Part shown: piece by piece, positions 50,681 to 59,238 of the stretch
How the letters are laid out: every line of letters begins with the position of its first letter
Position numbering within the stretch: position 1 is the stretch's first letter
Notes under the pieces: generated by a model
What the model was told of the DNA's origin: nothing
Seen by the model: only the letters and a program-made list of their open reading frames with translations
The model's database searches: none
Translations under genes and position numbers: made by a program
DNA from: Paenibacillus sp. YYML68
Lineage (GTDB): Bacteria > Bacillota > Bacilli > Paenibacillales > NBRC-103111
Direction of reading: 5' to 3'
Length of the DNA: 64,000 nucleotides
NCBI RefSeq assembly: GCF_027923405.1
Contig: NZ_BQYI01000001.1
Coordinates: 4,132,501 to 4,196,500, forward strand

Positions 50681-51484
50681 TTAGAAGCCCCGGATGCGCA
50701 GCCATCGCTCGCACGCCTCAGTCCAAGGAGCGGCATACGGATGCTCCTCGGCGAGCCCGAGCCCGTGGCGACCGCTCTCGTAGCTGTGCAGCTCGAACGG
50801 GACGCGCTCGCGGCGCAGAGCTGCCGCATACAGCAGCGCGTTCTCGACCGGCACTACCTCGTCGTCAGACGTGTACCAGAGGAAGACAGGCGGTGTATCC
50901 GGTCTCACGTGCCGCTCGAGACTCATGCTGTGTGCCTGCTCCTCACTAGACTCTTCGCCGAGCAGATGACGTCGGGAGCCCTGATGCCCGAATGGCTCCG
51001 TCAGCGTAATGACCGGATAGCACAAGATCGTCACGTCTGGCCTCGAGCTGCAGCGCTCGATCGGATCCTCTGCCTCTGGCGCTCCCTCATCGAAGAATAC
51101 GCCGGTCGACCCCGCCACATGTCCCCCAGCTGAGAAGCCGAGAATGCCAATGCGACTCGGGTCTATCCCCCAAGCTTCCGCATTCGCCCGCACGATGCGA
51201 ACCGCCCGCTGCGCGTCGGATAACGGCGCCGGGTGCTTCGACGGGGCGACCCGGTAATCGAGCACGAACGCCGAGATTCCGATCCGGTTCAGCCACTGCG
51301 CGATCGGCTCTCCCTCATGCTGCGCGCACCGCGCATAGCCTCCGCCCGGACAGACGATGACGGCTGGCCGCGGTCCTTTTGCAGCGATCGTGTCCAGTAA
51401 GTAGGGCGTAAGTCGTGGACACTCCTCGTCTACACCTTCCTGTGCGCCAGGCATCGCGCCCGGCCATAGTTCTATCGCTTCCAT
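50681..51484 (-). CDS. Alpha/beta-hydrolase esterase (BD-FAE/acetyl-esterase type)
   Basis: The 267-residue protein has the oxyanion region VIVCPGGGYARC near residue 45, the nucleophile in LGFSAGGHVAG near 118, the acid in YTSDDEVVP near 208 and the histidine in GRHGLG near 240. This set fits acetylxylan or acyl esterases. There is no signal peptide, so it acts in the cytosol on small acylated compounds. The MFS gene upstream on the same strand is 115 bases away. The substrate is unknown. Confidence 0.88.
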   Translation of the reverse strand: MEAIELWPGAMPGAQEGVDEECPRLTPYLLDTIAAKGPRPAVIVCPGGGYARCAQHEGEPIAQWLNRIGISAFVLDYRVAPSKHPAPLSDAQRAVRIVRANAEAWGIDPSRIGILGFSAGGHVAGSTGVFFDEGAPEAEDPIERCSSRPDVTILCYPVITLTEPFGHQGSRRHLLGEESSEEQAHSMSLERHVRPDTPPVFLWYTSDDEVVPVENALLYAAALRRERVPFELHSYESGRHGLGLAEEHPYAAPWTEACERWLRIRGF

Positions 51485-51599
51485 CTTCTAGATCCTCTCC
51501 TTCATAAGGAATGTATGTACGGTCTTGCTCTCCTTATTGAAGGTTCGGCTCGAAATGTGTAATCCCTGCTGGGAGTGATGTATTCGACAATTTTTTCTT

Positions 51600-52865
51600 T
51601 TAGCCGCCCACCTTCACTCCCCTCTTCAGCCCCGAAGACACTACCAAATAATACACCGCAATAAACCCAAGCAGCACCGCGCTCGACAATATCGCCCCGC
51701 GAGGGCCGAACTGATCGGCGAGCCAGCCGCCTGCGATCGGGCCGAGCATGATGCCGACACCTTCGATGCTCGAGAGCAGTCCCCAGCCCATTCCCTTCTG
51801 CTCCTCGGGCACGTAGGCGGCGAGCACCGCATTCCATGCAGGCAACACAGCCGCATAGGCAAGACCGAGCACGGCAGCTGTGAGCACTGCAGGCCACAAG
51901 CTTCGGACGAGCGTCAGCGTATATAGCATCACCGCAAACACGGAGAAGCCGATAATGACGAACCACCGCTTCTCCTTGCTGTCGATCCATCGTCCCATCG
52001 GTATAAGCCCCCCGACCGTGAACAGCCCGGCTGCGACGAGAAGCAGCGAATATTGCGAGTACGTCAATCCAAGACTCGACGTCGCGAAGCTTGGCAGCAC
52101 TGGCACCAGCATGCCCGCCGCCATCGTCTGCAGCACCATCGCAGGCAGCAGCACTCGCATCGACCGCAGCCGGTCGGCCAGCAGGCGTAGCTGCTCGCCG
52201 AGACCGAGCGTAGAAGAAGCTCCAGCATGTGTAGCTCGACTCAGCTGCTGCACCTGTTGATGTCCCTGAGCATGATGCCCACTCTCCATAAACAGAGAAA
52301 CGATCAGCGCAGCCCCCCACAATCCGAGCATCAGCCAATACGCGAAGAAGTAGCTCTGGTCCAGTATGAAGTTGACCACGATCGGTCCAGCGCCAAGTCC
52401 CGCGAGCCAGCACGTGTACAGCACGCCCATGTGGGTTCCGCGATTGCGCGAATCGGCCCTGCTTAAGCCACTAAGCCATATCGGCGAGATGCCTATGCCG
52501 AACAGCGCAGCTGCCACTGCGAGCAGCCAGAGCGAGGAGGCGGTCTGCACGAGCAGCAGGCCGACGAGCGAGACGCCAAGACCGATCGGAGCGATAAGCC
52601 GCAGCGAGAATCGATCCAGCATGTAGCCGGCGAAGCTTTTGACCAGTGTGTCGGACACATAATGGACAGAGACCGCTACCCCGATCGCGGCCGTCGTCAG
52701 GCCGAGGTGCTGCAGCCCATAGGCGGGCAAGAACGAGATCAGGAACGCGCCACGAACGAATTCGATCAGGAAGAGCGCAACTGCATACGTGCGCATCGGG
52801 AAGCTCGGCTTCTGGACACTGGAGTCCCGGGTATGTTCAACAAGCTTGTGCTTCTTCGTTGTCAT
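51600..52865 (-). CDS. MFS transporter
   Basis: The 421-residue protein has a charged N-terminus of about 25 residues, twelve hydrophobic helices and a central polar loop (about 195-220) with GHHAQGHQQVQQ. A motif-A-like GYMLDRFSLR follows helix 2. The type is a general efflux or uptake permease; no substrate is readable. A helix-rich loop between halves is typical. A long frame on the opposite side of its sequence is a shadow. Confidence 0.86.
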   Translation of the reverse strand: MTTKKHKLVEHTRDSSVQKPSFPMRTYAVALFLIEFVRGAFLISFLPAYGLQHLGLTTAAIGVAVSVHYVSDTLVKSFAGYMLDRFSLRLIAPIGLGVSLVGLLLVQTASSLWLLAVAAALFGIGISPIWLSGLSRADSRNRGTHMGVLYTCWLAGLGAGPIVVNFILDQSYFFAYWLMLGLWGAALIVSLFMESGHHAQGHQQVQQLSRATHAGASSTLGLGEQLRLLADRLRSMRVLLPAMVLQTMAAGMLVPVLPSFATSSLGLTYSQYSLLLVAAGLFTVGGLIPMGRWIDSKEKRWFVIIGFSVFAVMLYTLTLVRSLWPAVLTAAVLGLAYAAVLPAWNAVLAAYVPEEQKGMGWGLLSSIEGVGIMLGPIAGGWLADQFGPRGAILSSAVLLGFIAVYYLVVSSGLKRGVKVGG

Positions 52866-52961
52866 TCTTCACCACCTGCTGACTTGTAGCATTGTACCTA
52901 TAGTGTTCGCAGGCAGCTTCTTCCTTATCCGAGCAGCACCTCCATCCATCCGCCCTAATGG

Positions 52962-52985
52962 AAAAAGCCGCCCAAACAGGCGGCC
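52962..52985 (-). terminator. Rho-independent terminator after the nickel-transporter gene
   Basis: GCCGCC and GGCGGC with a CAAACA loop; TTTTTCC follows on the minus strand. It lies about 130 bases past the stop codon. Confidence 0.85.
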
Positions 52986-53040
52986 TCCCCCTCACATCTA
53001 TTCCATTGTAAGCTCCAGCTCTACTGACAACCGTGCAGTC

Positions 53041-53076
53041 CATGTACCTCATGTAGCTCATGTAGCTCATGTAACC
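53041..53076. repeat. Four 9-bp tandem units
   Basis: CATGTACCT, CATGTAGCT, CATGTAGCT, CATGTAACC in direct succession; likely a microsatellite-like expansion without obvious function. Confidence 0.85.
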
Positions 53077-53116
53077 CGTGCAGCCCGGAGTGCCCCACTT
53101 CACGAATCTGCAGCGA

Positions 53117-53833
53117 TCACTGCAGCCACAGCTTGAACAGCCCCTCGGTCACGCCGAGGTTATACATATAATACACGCCGAACAAGGCGCTGACCGCGCC
53201 CGTCACCTGCGTGAGCGCCCGATTCAGAACGCGCTTGCCTGTGCTGAGCACGAATGGGATGCCGATCACCGTCGTGAAGAACAGCATACCTGCAACTGTC
53301 CCCGCTCCGAACACCGCAATGTAGAGAGCAGCCTCCCACGCGGTGCTAACCGTACTCATCGTCAGCAGCACCATCGCGCCGCTGCCGGCCAGACCGTGAA
53401 TGAAGCCGATCAGCATCGACTTGCCGTAGGAGCTGTGACGATGCGGCGTATGCGCATGCTCCCCATTGTACACATGTGCATGCACATGATGGTGGGCTTC
53501 CACCTCATCATGCTTATGATTGTGAACGTGAACATTGCGGAACGAGCGAATGGCCGCCACACCGAGATAGACCAACATAATGCCGACGAGGAATTCGAAC
53601 GACATTGCCCATTTCTCCGGGATCTCGACCTTAAGCAAAATGAGCAATACGCCTGTTAAGAACAACGTCAGCGTGTGACCGATGCCCCAGTATACGCCTG
53701 CAAGCGACGAGCGCGACAGTCGACGGCTCTCGCTGGCAATCGTCGAGACGGCAATCACATGATCGGGCTCGATCGCATGCTTGATCCCGAGTATGAATCC
53801 GAACGATAAGATGGATAATAATGACAGATCCAT
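53117..53833 (-). CDS. UreH-type nickel/cobalt transporter
   Basis: The 238-residue membrane protein has about six helices and the motif GIKHAIEPDHVIAVST near residue 18, the NiCoT-related signature HAxEPDH. A His-rich loop with HNHKHDEVEAHHHVHAHVY follows near residue 100. Related proteins (UreH, HupE/UreJ-like) import nickel. No urease genes are nearby, but the lar genes in the same window use nickel, so it may supply them. ATG 53833 follows GGGGGTTGTC. Cobalt is the alternative substrate. Confidence 0.85.
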   Translation of the reverse strand: MDLSLLSILSFGFILGIKHAIEPDHVIAVSTIASESRRLSRSSLAGVYWGIGHTLTLFLTGVLLILLKVEIPEKWAMSFEFLVGIMLVYLGVAAIRSFRNVHVHNHKHDEVEAHHHVHAHVYNGEHAHTPHRHSSYGKSMLIGFIHGLAGSGAMVLLTMSTVSTAWEAALYIAVFGAGTVAGMLFFTTVIGIPFVLSTGKRVLNRALTQVTGAVSALFGVYYMYNLGVTEGLFKLWLQ

Positions 53834-53910
53834 GACAACCCCCATAAGTATGTAATACGCACATTATACATCGAACTATGTCATCTGTCCTGCCATGAAG
53901 CTATCATCAA

Positions 53911-54771
53911 TCACCTAGGAAAAATAAGGCCGCTGAACGCAAACAGCACATTCATCACGATATGCATCAGCACGACCGGCAGCAAGCCGCCAGAGCGCAC
54001 CGTTACGCCGCTCATGATCATGCCCGGCAGTGCGAATAGCACGCATATACTCCACGGAAACCCAATGGAATAGTGATACAAGCCGAAGGCGACACCTGCA
54101 GCAACCACCGCTAAGCGAGGACCGAGCTCATCAGCTAGACGACTTAACACAAGGCCGCGCCACAGCAGCTCCTCGAGCAGCGCATTGACGACCGCGAAGC
54201 CGAGCGCTGCGCCGAGCAGCGGCCCGATCCGTTCCGCATCGACGAAGAAGCTGAACGACACTGTCACAACGACAGCGAATATGAGCAAAAACCGCCACAT
54301 CGGATCGCGTATCCCGTACCAGATGAACGGAAATTGGATCGGGGCGGTAAAACTGCCCCAAGCTATGTAATGAATGCGCGGCCGCTTCAGCACCATGAGG
54401 AGTGCAAGTGGTGTGATATAACCGAGCACGCTGAAACGAGACAGCACCACTGTCCATTCATGTGAAAGCTCCCACGCTTGCGCAGCGTCCAGCAGAAGCA
54501 CCTTCAGCGGCACCGACAGCCCATAACCGCACGCGTAGGCGGCGCTCGTGAGCACGAGCACCTGCAGCGCTCTTGGCGCTGCAGCACCGACCGCTGCCAG
54601 CAGCAAGGCGAGCGCGAATGGCGTGTAGAGCGTCACGAGCGGCTGAAGCGCCGTGAAGGGCACGTTCTGCGCAAGCTGCTGTGACAGCTGCACGAGCACG
54701 ACGACGACCAGTGCGAACAGCGCAGTAAGCCAGAGCTTGGGGCGTATGCTTTTTACCTGTAGATCCGCCAT
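53911..54771 (-). CDS. CPBP-family intramembrane metalloprotease
   Basis: The 286-residue membrane protein has about eight helices and the three motifs of the Abi/CAAX protease family: EELLWRG (EExxxR, about residue 205), FGLYHYS (FxxxH, about 240) and HIVMN near 270. Such proteases cleave membrane proteins or peptides, and some process or confer immunity to bacterial peptides. It follows two ATP-grasp genes on the same strand, with a 100-base gap. A role with them is inference. Confidence 0.85.
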   Translation of the reverse strand: MADLQVKSIRPKLWLTALFALVVVVLVQLSQQLAQNVPFTALQPLVTLYTPFALALLLAAVGAAAPRALQVLVLTSAAYACGYGLSVPLKVLLLDAAQAWELSHEWTVVLSRFSVLGYITPLALLMVLKRPRIHYIAWGSFTAPIQFPFIWYGIRDPMWRFLLIFAVVVTVSFSFFVDAERIGPLLGAALGFAVVNALLEELLWRGLVLSRLADELGPRLAVVAAGVAFGLYHYSIGFPWSICVLFALPGMIMSGVTVRSGGLLPVVLMHIVMNVLFAFSGLIFPR

Positions 54772-54871
54772 CTGCTACCTCCCGCCGTCCCCGTCGACTG
54801 ATATATATGCCGATTCCGAGCTTAGCTGACCTGCACAGGCTAGTCGGATGCTACGGATTTACAGACGATCC

Positions 54872-55747
54872 TCACGAAGCCTCATCCGCATGAAGCTGCT
54901 CGATGATCCAGCTTAAATAGAGACGCACAATATTAACTTCACTGTGTAGCGACAGTGTCCGACTGCCGACCACGTCCTCCAGCTCGTTGAAGACGAATTG
55001 TCCGTGCTCATCGAACATGAAATCAATTCCAGCCATGCCGAGCTCGATCAGCCTTGTAATTCGATCCACCAAGCAGCGCTGTTCTTCATCCAGCTCATAC
55101 AGAGACGAATCACCGCCGAGCGAATGGTTCGCCCGGAAGTCGTGCTGCGAGCTGCGGAGCACTGCCCCGACGATGCGCCTACCGATAACGAACACTCTCA
55201 CGTCTCGCCCCGGCTGCGCCATGCGCTGCAGCACGTACGATCGGCCTCGCTCGCCCGATTCCACATAGTCTGTCAGCTCGCTCAAGCTGTCGACGCGGTG
55301 CACCTCCGTGCCGCCACGTCCGTCTACTGCCTTCAGCACCATCGGGAAAGTCAGCGACTGGAACGATGCCGCTTCATATTCATGCTGATGAATGAAGTAC
55401 GTCTGTGGCATCGGAATGCCATGCTGCGCTAGCCATTGGTACGTACGCGCCTTGTGATTGGCGAGCTCCGACACGGCGGAGCTGTTGAACACCTTCACCC
55501 CGAGCAGCTCGCACTGCCTCGAGAACAGGCTGTCGATGTTGCGCATGATCACGAACGTCGGCAGCTTCGCCTCCACGCCATGTTCACGGATGAACAGCCC
55601 GCCACTGTGCGCGCCGAACACGAGTCGCTCCTTCAGCTTCAGCTGCAGCCGCAGGCCAAGCTGCTCCGCCTCATCCAGCATCCACCGTATGTAATCGCGG
55701 TTGCGCGCCGCATCTGCTTCATTATAGACGAGCCAGCCTGTCAGCAT
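54872..55747 (-). CDS. ATP-grasp ligase-like protein 2 (RimK type)
   Basis: The 291-residue protein has the ATP-grasp fold: an N-terminal domain (1-105), then NHKARTYQWLAQHGIPMP, a lysine segment FPMVLKAVDGRGGTEVH near 140 and the Mg-binding C-terminal region DFMFDEHGQFVFNELEDVVGSR near 260. It overlaps the upstream ATP-grasp gene by 7 bases and is related to it, so the pair arose by duplication. Products of RimK-like enzymes are amide bonds between an acid and an amine, often on peptides or proteins. Substrate not known; no obvious precursor peptide lies beside it. Confidence 0.82.
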   Translation of the reverse strand: MLTGWLVYNEADAARNRDYIRWMLDEAEQLGLRLQLKLKERLVFGAHSGGLFIREHGVEAKLPTFVIMRNIDSLFSRQCELLGVKVFNSSAVSELANHKARTYQWLAQHGIPMPQTYFIHQHEYEAASFQSLTFPMVLKAVDGRGGTEVHRVDSLSELTDYVESGERGRSYVLQRMAQPGRDVRVFVIGRRIVGAVLRSSQHDFRANHSLGGDSSLYELDEEQRCLVDRITRLIELGMAGIDFMFDEHGQFVFNELEDVVGSRTLSLHSEVNIVRLYLSWIIEQLHADEAS

Positions 55748-56670
55748 GGAGCATCCCCCTTGCGGCTGCCATCGGCGGCGTACAGCACCGAGCGAATGTA
55801 CCGGAACATCGCCTCAGCTAGATCGACTCCGGTGCAGTCGAATATGTTTTTAAAATGCGCATTCGAATTAATCTCACACAGCACAGGCTCACCGTCAGGC
55901 CCGAACAGCAGATCGACCCCGGCGAAATCGGCGCCTACGAGCTCCGCGCACCGAACGGCGAACGCCTTCTCCTCGTCCGTCGGCTCGTATGGGAACATGC
56001 GCCCCCCTGCCGTTACGTTCGCCCGGAAGTCGGTCTCCGATCGGCGCAGCATCGCCGCTGCCGCCTCGCCACCGACGACGTTAATCCGTACGTCACGGCC
56101 GTAGCTCGACGCTACGAGCTCCTGCAGCACGTAAGGCTTAGCGCCTAGCGACTTCAGCCGCCCGATGAGCTCCTCCTCACTTGCGATCAAATACACCTGC
56201 TCCCCGAACGAGCCGTACGCCTCCTTCAGCACGAGCGGCAGACCGAGCTCAGCTACGATCGACGGCACACTCGACACGTCCTCCAGCTCGAAGCCTTCAT
56301 ATAGAAGCGGCCCTGTAACGGTCTTCGGCATCGTTACGCCGTGTTCAGCCAGCACCTCATACGTGCGCGACTTATCGTCGCATATTTCGATCGAGGAGGC
56401 GCTGTTGAACAGCCGGAAGCCCATCTTCTCCAGATGCCGGGCAAGCCGGATATCTTTATCCCAGAAGAAAAAGAAATCCGGCCTGTAGTCGGCATACGGT
56501 CCAAGCAGCGTACAGCGTCCATCGATCACCGCAGGGATGAGCCGATGATTGCCGATCAGCTCAGGCTCGAAGCCGTGTCGCTTCGCGGTGTCCGACAGCC
56601 AATGGAGCTGCACCATAAATTTATCAGATTGCAAATGTCCATTATATACGATGCCGCACTTCGGCTTCAT
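55741..56670 (-). CDS. ATP-grasp ligase-like protein 1 (RimK type)
   Basis: The 309-residue protein has DDKSRTYEVLAEHGVTMP near residue 95, the ATP-binding lysine segment LPLVLKEAYGSFGEQVYL near 146 and the metal ligand region GEPVLCEINSNAHFKN near 265 (E and N in EIN). It begins with a MKPKCGIVYNGHLQSDKF domain. It is the first gene of the ATP-grasp pair and overlaps the second by 7 bases. Function is peptide or small-molecule ligation in general; the specific target is unknown. purU lies upstream, 39 bases away on the same strand. Confidence 0.84.
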   Translation of the reverse strand: MKPKCGIVYNGHLQSDKFMVQLHWLSDTAKRHGFEPELIGNHRLIPAVIDGRCTLLGPYADYRPDFFFFWDKDIRLARHLEKMGFRLFNSASSIEICDDKSRTYEVLAEHGVTMPKTVTGPLLYEGFELEDVSSVPSIVAELGLPLVLKEAYGSFGEQVYLIASEEELIGRLKSLGAKPYVLQELVASSYGRDVRINVVGGEAAAAMLRRSETDFRANVTAGGRMFPYEPTDEEKAFAVRCAELVGADFAGVDLLFGPDGEPVLCEINSNAHFKNIFDCTGVDLAEAMFRYIRSVLYAADGSRKGDAPC

Positions 56671-56709
56671 CGTGCCACCTCCTGCAGCCGACAGCTGCCG
56701 ACGGTACGA

Positions 56710-57570
56710 CTAATTGAACACAACCGTCTTGTTCTCATGAATAATGATGCGATCCTCGATGTACCACTTCACCGCTCTTGCGAGGACGACGCGCTCGATC
56801 ATGCGGCCGATCTTCTTCAGCTCGTTAGCATTCTCGTTATGGGTGACGCGCTGAATGTCCTGCTCGATGATCGGACCTTCGTCCAGCTGCTCGTTCACGA
56901 AGTGGGCGGTTGCGCCGATAATTTTGACCCCGCGAGCGAACGCGCGCTCGTAAGGCTTCGCGCCGATGAACGCTGGAAGGAACGAATGGTGAATGTTAAT
57001 GATCCGATTGCGGTAGGCCGCAACGAAGTTCGGTGTCAGAATCTGCATGTAGCGGGCCAGCACGACGTAATCGACCTTGCCGTCCAGCAGCTTCAGCTGC
57101 TGCTCCTCGGCCAGCTTCTTGTTATCCTTATCTACCTGAATATGGTAATACGGAATACCGAACTGCTCGGCCAGCGCCGCCGAATCCGGGTGGTTGCTCA
57201 CGATCATCGGGATGTCGACATCCAGATCGCCCGACTTCCACTGCCACAGCAGTTCGACAAGACAATGATCCTCCTTGGATACGAAGATCGCCATCCGCTT
57301 CTTCCGCTTCGCCAGCGAGAGCGTGTAGTCGATGTTCAGTCCGAGCGCCTCGATCTCTTGACCGATCTGCTGCTCCCGCTCCTCGATGCCCGGCATGTCG
57401 AACTCGATGCGCATGAAGAACATGCCGCTCGAAGGGTCAGTCGAGTATTGATCCGAGGACACGATATTCGCATTGTGCTGATATAACAAATTCGATATTT
57501 TCGCTACGATTCCCGGCTGGTCCGGGCACGAGATTAGCAGCTTCGCTCTTACGTTGTTCGTTTCGTTCAT
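56710..57570 (-). CDS. purU: Formyltetrahydrofolate deformylase
   Basis: The 286-residue enzyme hydrolyses 10-formyl-THF to THF and formate, balancing one-carbon pools. It has an N-terminal ACT domain (residues 8-85, LLISCPDQPGIVAKISNLLY) and a formyltransferase-like catalytic domain with RIINIHHSFLPAFIGAKPY near residue 200, and the Asp in LDEGPIIEQ near 250. ATG 57570 follows AGAGGGAG; 17 in-frame upstream residues lack a site. A promoter, hairpin terminator and leader lie upstream, as detailed separately. The ATP-grasp pair is downstream on the same strand. Confidence 0.95.
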   Translation of the reverse strand: MNETNNVRAKLLISCPDQPGIVAKISNLLYQHNANIVSSDQYSTDPSSGMFFMRIEFDMPGIEEREQQIGQEIEALGLNIDYTLSLAKRKKRMAIFVSKEDHCLVELLWQWKSGDLDVDIPMIVSNHPDSAALAEQFGIPYYHIQVDKDNKKLAEEQQLKLLDGKVDYVVLARYMQILTPNFVAAYRNRIINIHHSFLPAFIGAKPYERAFARGVKIIGATAHFVNEQLDEGPIIEQDIQRVTHNENANELKKIGRMIERVVLARAVKWYIEDRIIIHENKTVVFN

Positions 57571-57641
57571 AACAGTAGCTCCCTCTTTCCTAGCACATAT
57601 CTTCATATCATATTCAACCAACCGAAGGCTACGGCCGACAC

Positions 57642-57675
57642 AAGAAAATAAGCATCCGATAGGAGCTGGATGCTT
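57642..57675 (-). terminator. Terminator hairpin upstream of purU (possible attenuator)
   Basis: AAGCATCC (57650-57657) and GGATGCTT (57668-57675) form an 8-bp stem followed on the minus strand by ATTTTCTTG. It lies about 75 bases before the purU start and 50 bases after the promoter below, so it would abort the purU transcript unless read through. Confidence 0.7.
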
Positions 57676-57726
57676 GAGCTTAAGCCACGTCTCGCCACGA
57701 CGGCGAAGCCCGTTGATTTGCTATTA

Positions 57727-57755
57727 ACTATACTTGTTTTTGCCCATTTTGTCTA
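57727..57755 (-). promoter_or_regulatory. Sigma-A promoter of the purU leader
   Basis: On the minus strand TAGACA (57750-57755), 17 bases, then TATAGT (57727-57732). Transcription would begin near 57720 and run into the hairpin at 57642-57675. Confidence 0.6.
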
Positions 57756-57898
57756 TCTTACTTCCTATTATATACCAGTAAATCATCGTCCTCAGAGATG
57801 TAGCTACAATCATTGATTGACCGATTGTTAGCATGAAGTTATTTTAAGTTATGTAAGTTATATAACAAAATTTATCACGTAAAAAAGAGGCGGTTCGA

Positions 57899-58167
57899 AT
57901 GAACAAATCCTACGCAGCGGGCATGACTTGGGACTGGACCGGTATTCGCGGCGAATGGGGTCTTGCGGACCGCGGAGCGAATCCGCGCAAGCGGCCTACT
58001 ACGAGGCCATGTTCAGCGACAAGCGGGACTGGGTCGGCGGCTTCATGCTGTGGGACTGGCAGGCACACCTGTATGAGCGTTCAAAGTCAGCGGCCGACGA
58101 CGATTATTGCATGTAAGGCAAGAGCGCCGAGCGCATCGTACGCGAGTATTACACAAGCAAGCAGTAG
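57899..58167 (+). pseudogene. Remnant of a glycoside hydrolase (GH113-like), deleted and frameshifted
   Basis: The start MNKSYAAGMTWDWTGIRGEWG looks like the first strand of GH113-type beta-mannanase-like glycosidases. A second frame then reads AQAAYYEAMFSDKRDWVGGF and MLWDWQAHLY, and, after an in-frame TAA, GKSAERIVREYYTSKQ: the C-terminal end of the same family. The middle of the protein, roughly 200 or more residues, is missing. A GAGGCGG site precedes the ATG. The gene is decayed and not functional. Confidence 0.6.
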
Positions 58168-58199
58168 GGGGAACTCGGAGGCTTTGATTTCAGGAGGAG

Positions 58200-59118
58200 A
58201 TGACACGATGAAGGGGGTATCGTAACCATTCACCAACAGCTCCATTCCGATCCTCATATGCGGAATAGACTTTCAGATCAGATAGTTTCCTTAATGAAAA
58301 CTCAGTGTCAAGGCTATAGTAACCATCTTTATCTCTAATCATCGTAGAAGTAAACCGATTACTTAGATGACTTTAGGATTACCAAGTTGTTTTTTATAGT
58401 TACTAGCTCCACGTCAGTAGCAACCAACTCTTGATTTAACCCATGCATATCACCATTTGCTTGAATAAGAGCAACTTGAGAGTAAATCCGAATAGAGCGA
58501 CTAGGTGACCCTTCAGAATCACTCATAACCCAAATAGATCCATCCGATGATTTTATTATTCGTCTAGGAATCTGGCTTAATCCAGGCACTTGTTTAGCAA
58601 TTCCATCTTTAACAACGAAGGTATAAATCCATATGTGCTATCCCATTGTGTTTCCCAAGAGAATTCATCACGAGTAAATCTCCAAGTTAAGGGAAAATAC
58701 GTAATGTCCTTGTATACAATCAAAGGGTATGATTCTTTAGTGTTATCAAGCTTTTTACCATTCACTGTTACTGAAAAGGGTGGAATCGATGCAGCTTGAA
58801 TTTTATCTATGGAACTAGAAGTGCGAGGTTTTACAGCTATTGCTTTGGGGGTTGATTTAGTAATTGTTAATCCTACATTTTCATTCCAATTTACGTCTAG
58901 CGCAAGGGTTGACAGTAATCCCATGTCATTGGAACATAGGTGATGTCTTTATATAGCAATAGAGGGTATTGAGCACTTTCGTTTTCAATAGTAACGCCAT
59001 TCATTTGAATCGGAAATGGCACCTTCTCAACTGGAGTGGAACTTGTCGCGGATGTAACTGCATTGGACATTAGGGTTAAACTTACAGCAATCATGAGGGC
59101 CGTAGCTTTTCTTATCAT
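58200..59118 (-). pseudogene. Remnant of a stalk-domain (copper amine oxidase N-terminal-like) exported protein
   Basis: Reading minus-strand frames in turn gives one exported protein. MIRKATALMIAVSLTLMSN is a signal peptide. IQMNGVTIENESAQYPLLLY with DITYVPMTW, then TVNGKKLDNTKESYPLIVY with DITYFPLTWRF, are the repeated stalk-domain (copper amine oxidase-like) units. After these comes SDGSIWVMSDSEGS and, in yet another frame, RDKDGYYSLDTEFSLRKL. At least three frameshifts (near 58910, 58585 and 58350) break it. The DNA is visibly more AT-rich than the rest of the window, a sign of foreign origin. It is not expressed as a full protein. Confidence 0.7.
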
Positions 59119-59238
59119 TCTCACTTCGTCTCCTCCCGGAAAATAGATGTGCATCATAGACGAGGGGATCTTTATGTTAGTATTAAGCGCATCTGGATTA
59201 ACCAACGATTAAAATATCCAAGAATTCTCCCTCACGCA

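Larger units (their letters stand above)
52866..53116. other. Intergenic region with a short tandem repeat
   Basis: About 250 bases between the MFS gene and the nickel-transporter gene. It contains the terminator at 52962-52985 and four tandem 9-bp units (CATGTACCT, CATGTAGCT twice, CATGTAACC) at 53041-53076. No gene is visible. Confidence 0.7.

Noticed and set aside
51502-52413. 303-codon minus-strand frame overlapping the MFS gene
   Set aside because: Overlaps the MFS gene in another frame and lacks membrane or enzyme motifs.
57600-57725. Known folate (THF) or ZTP riboswitch before purU
   Set aside because: The conserved segments of either class are not present in the short leader, so only a generic attenuator is claimed.
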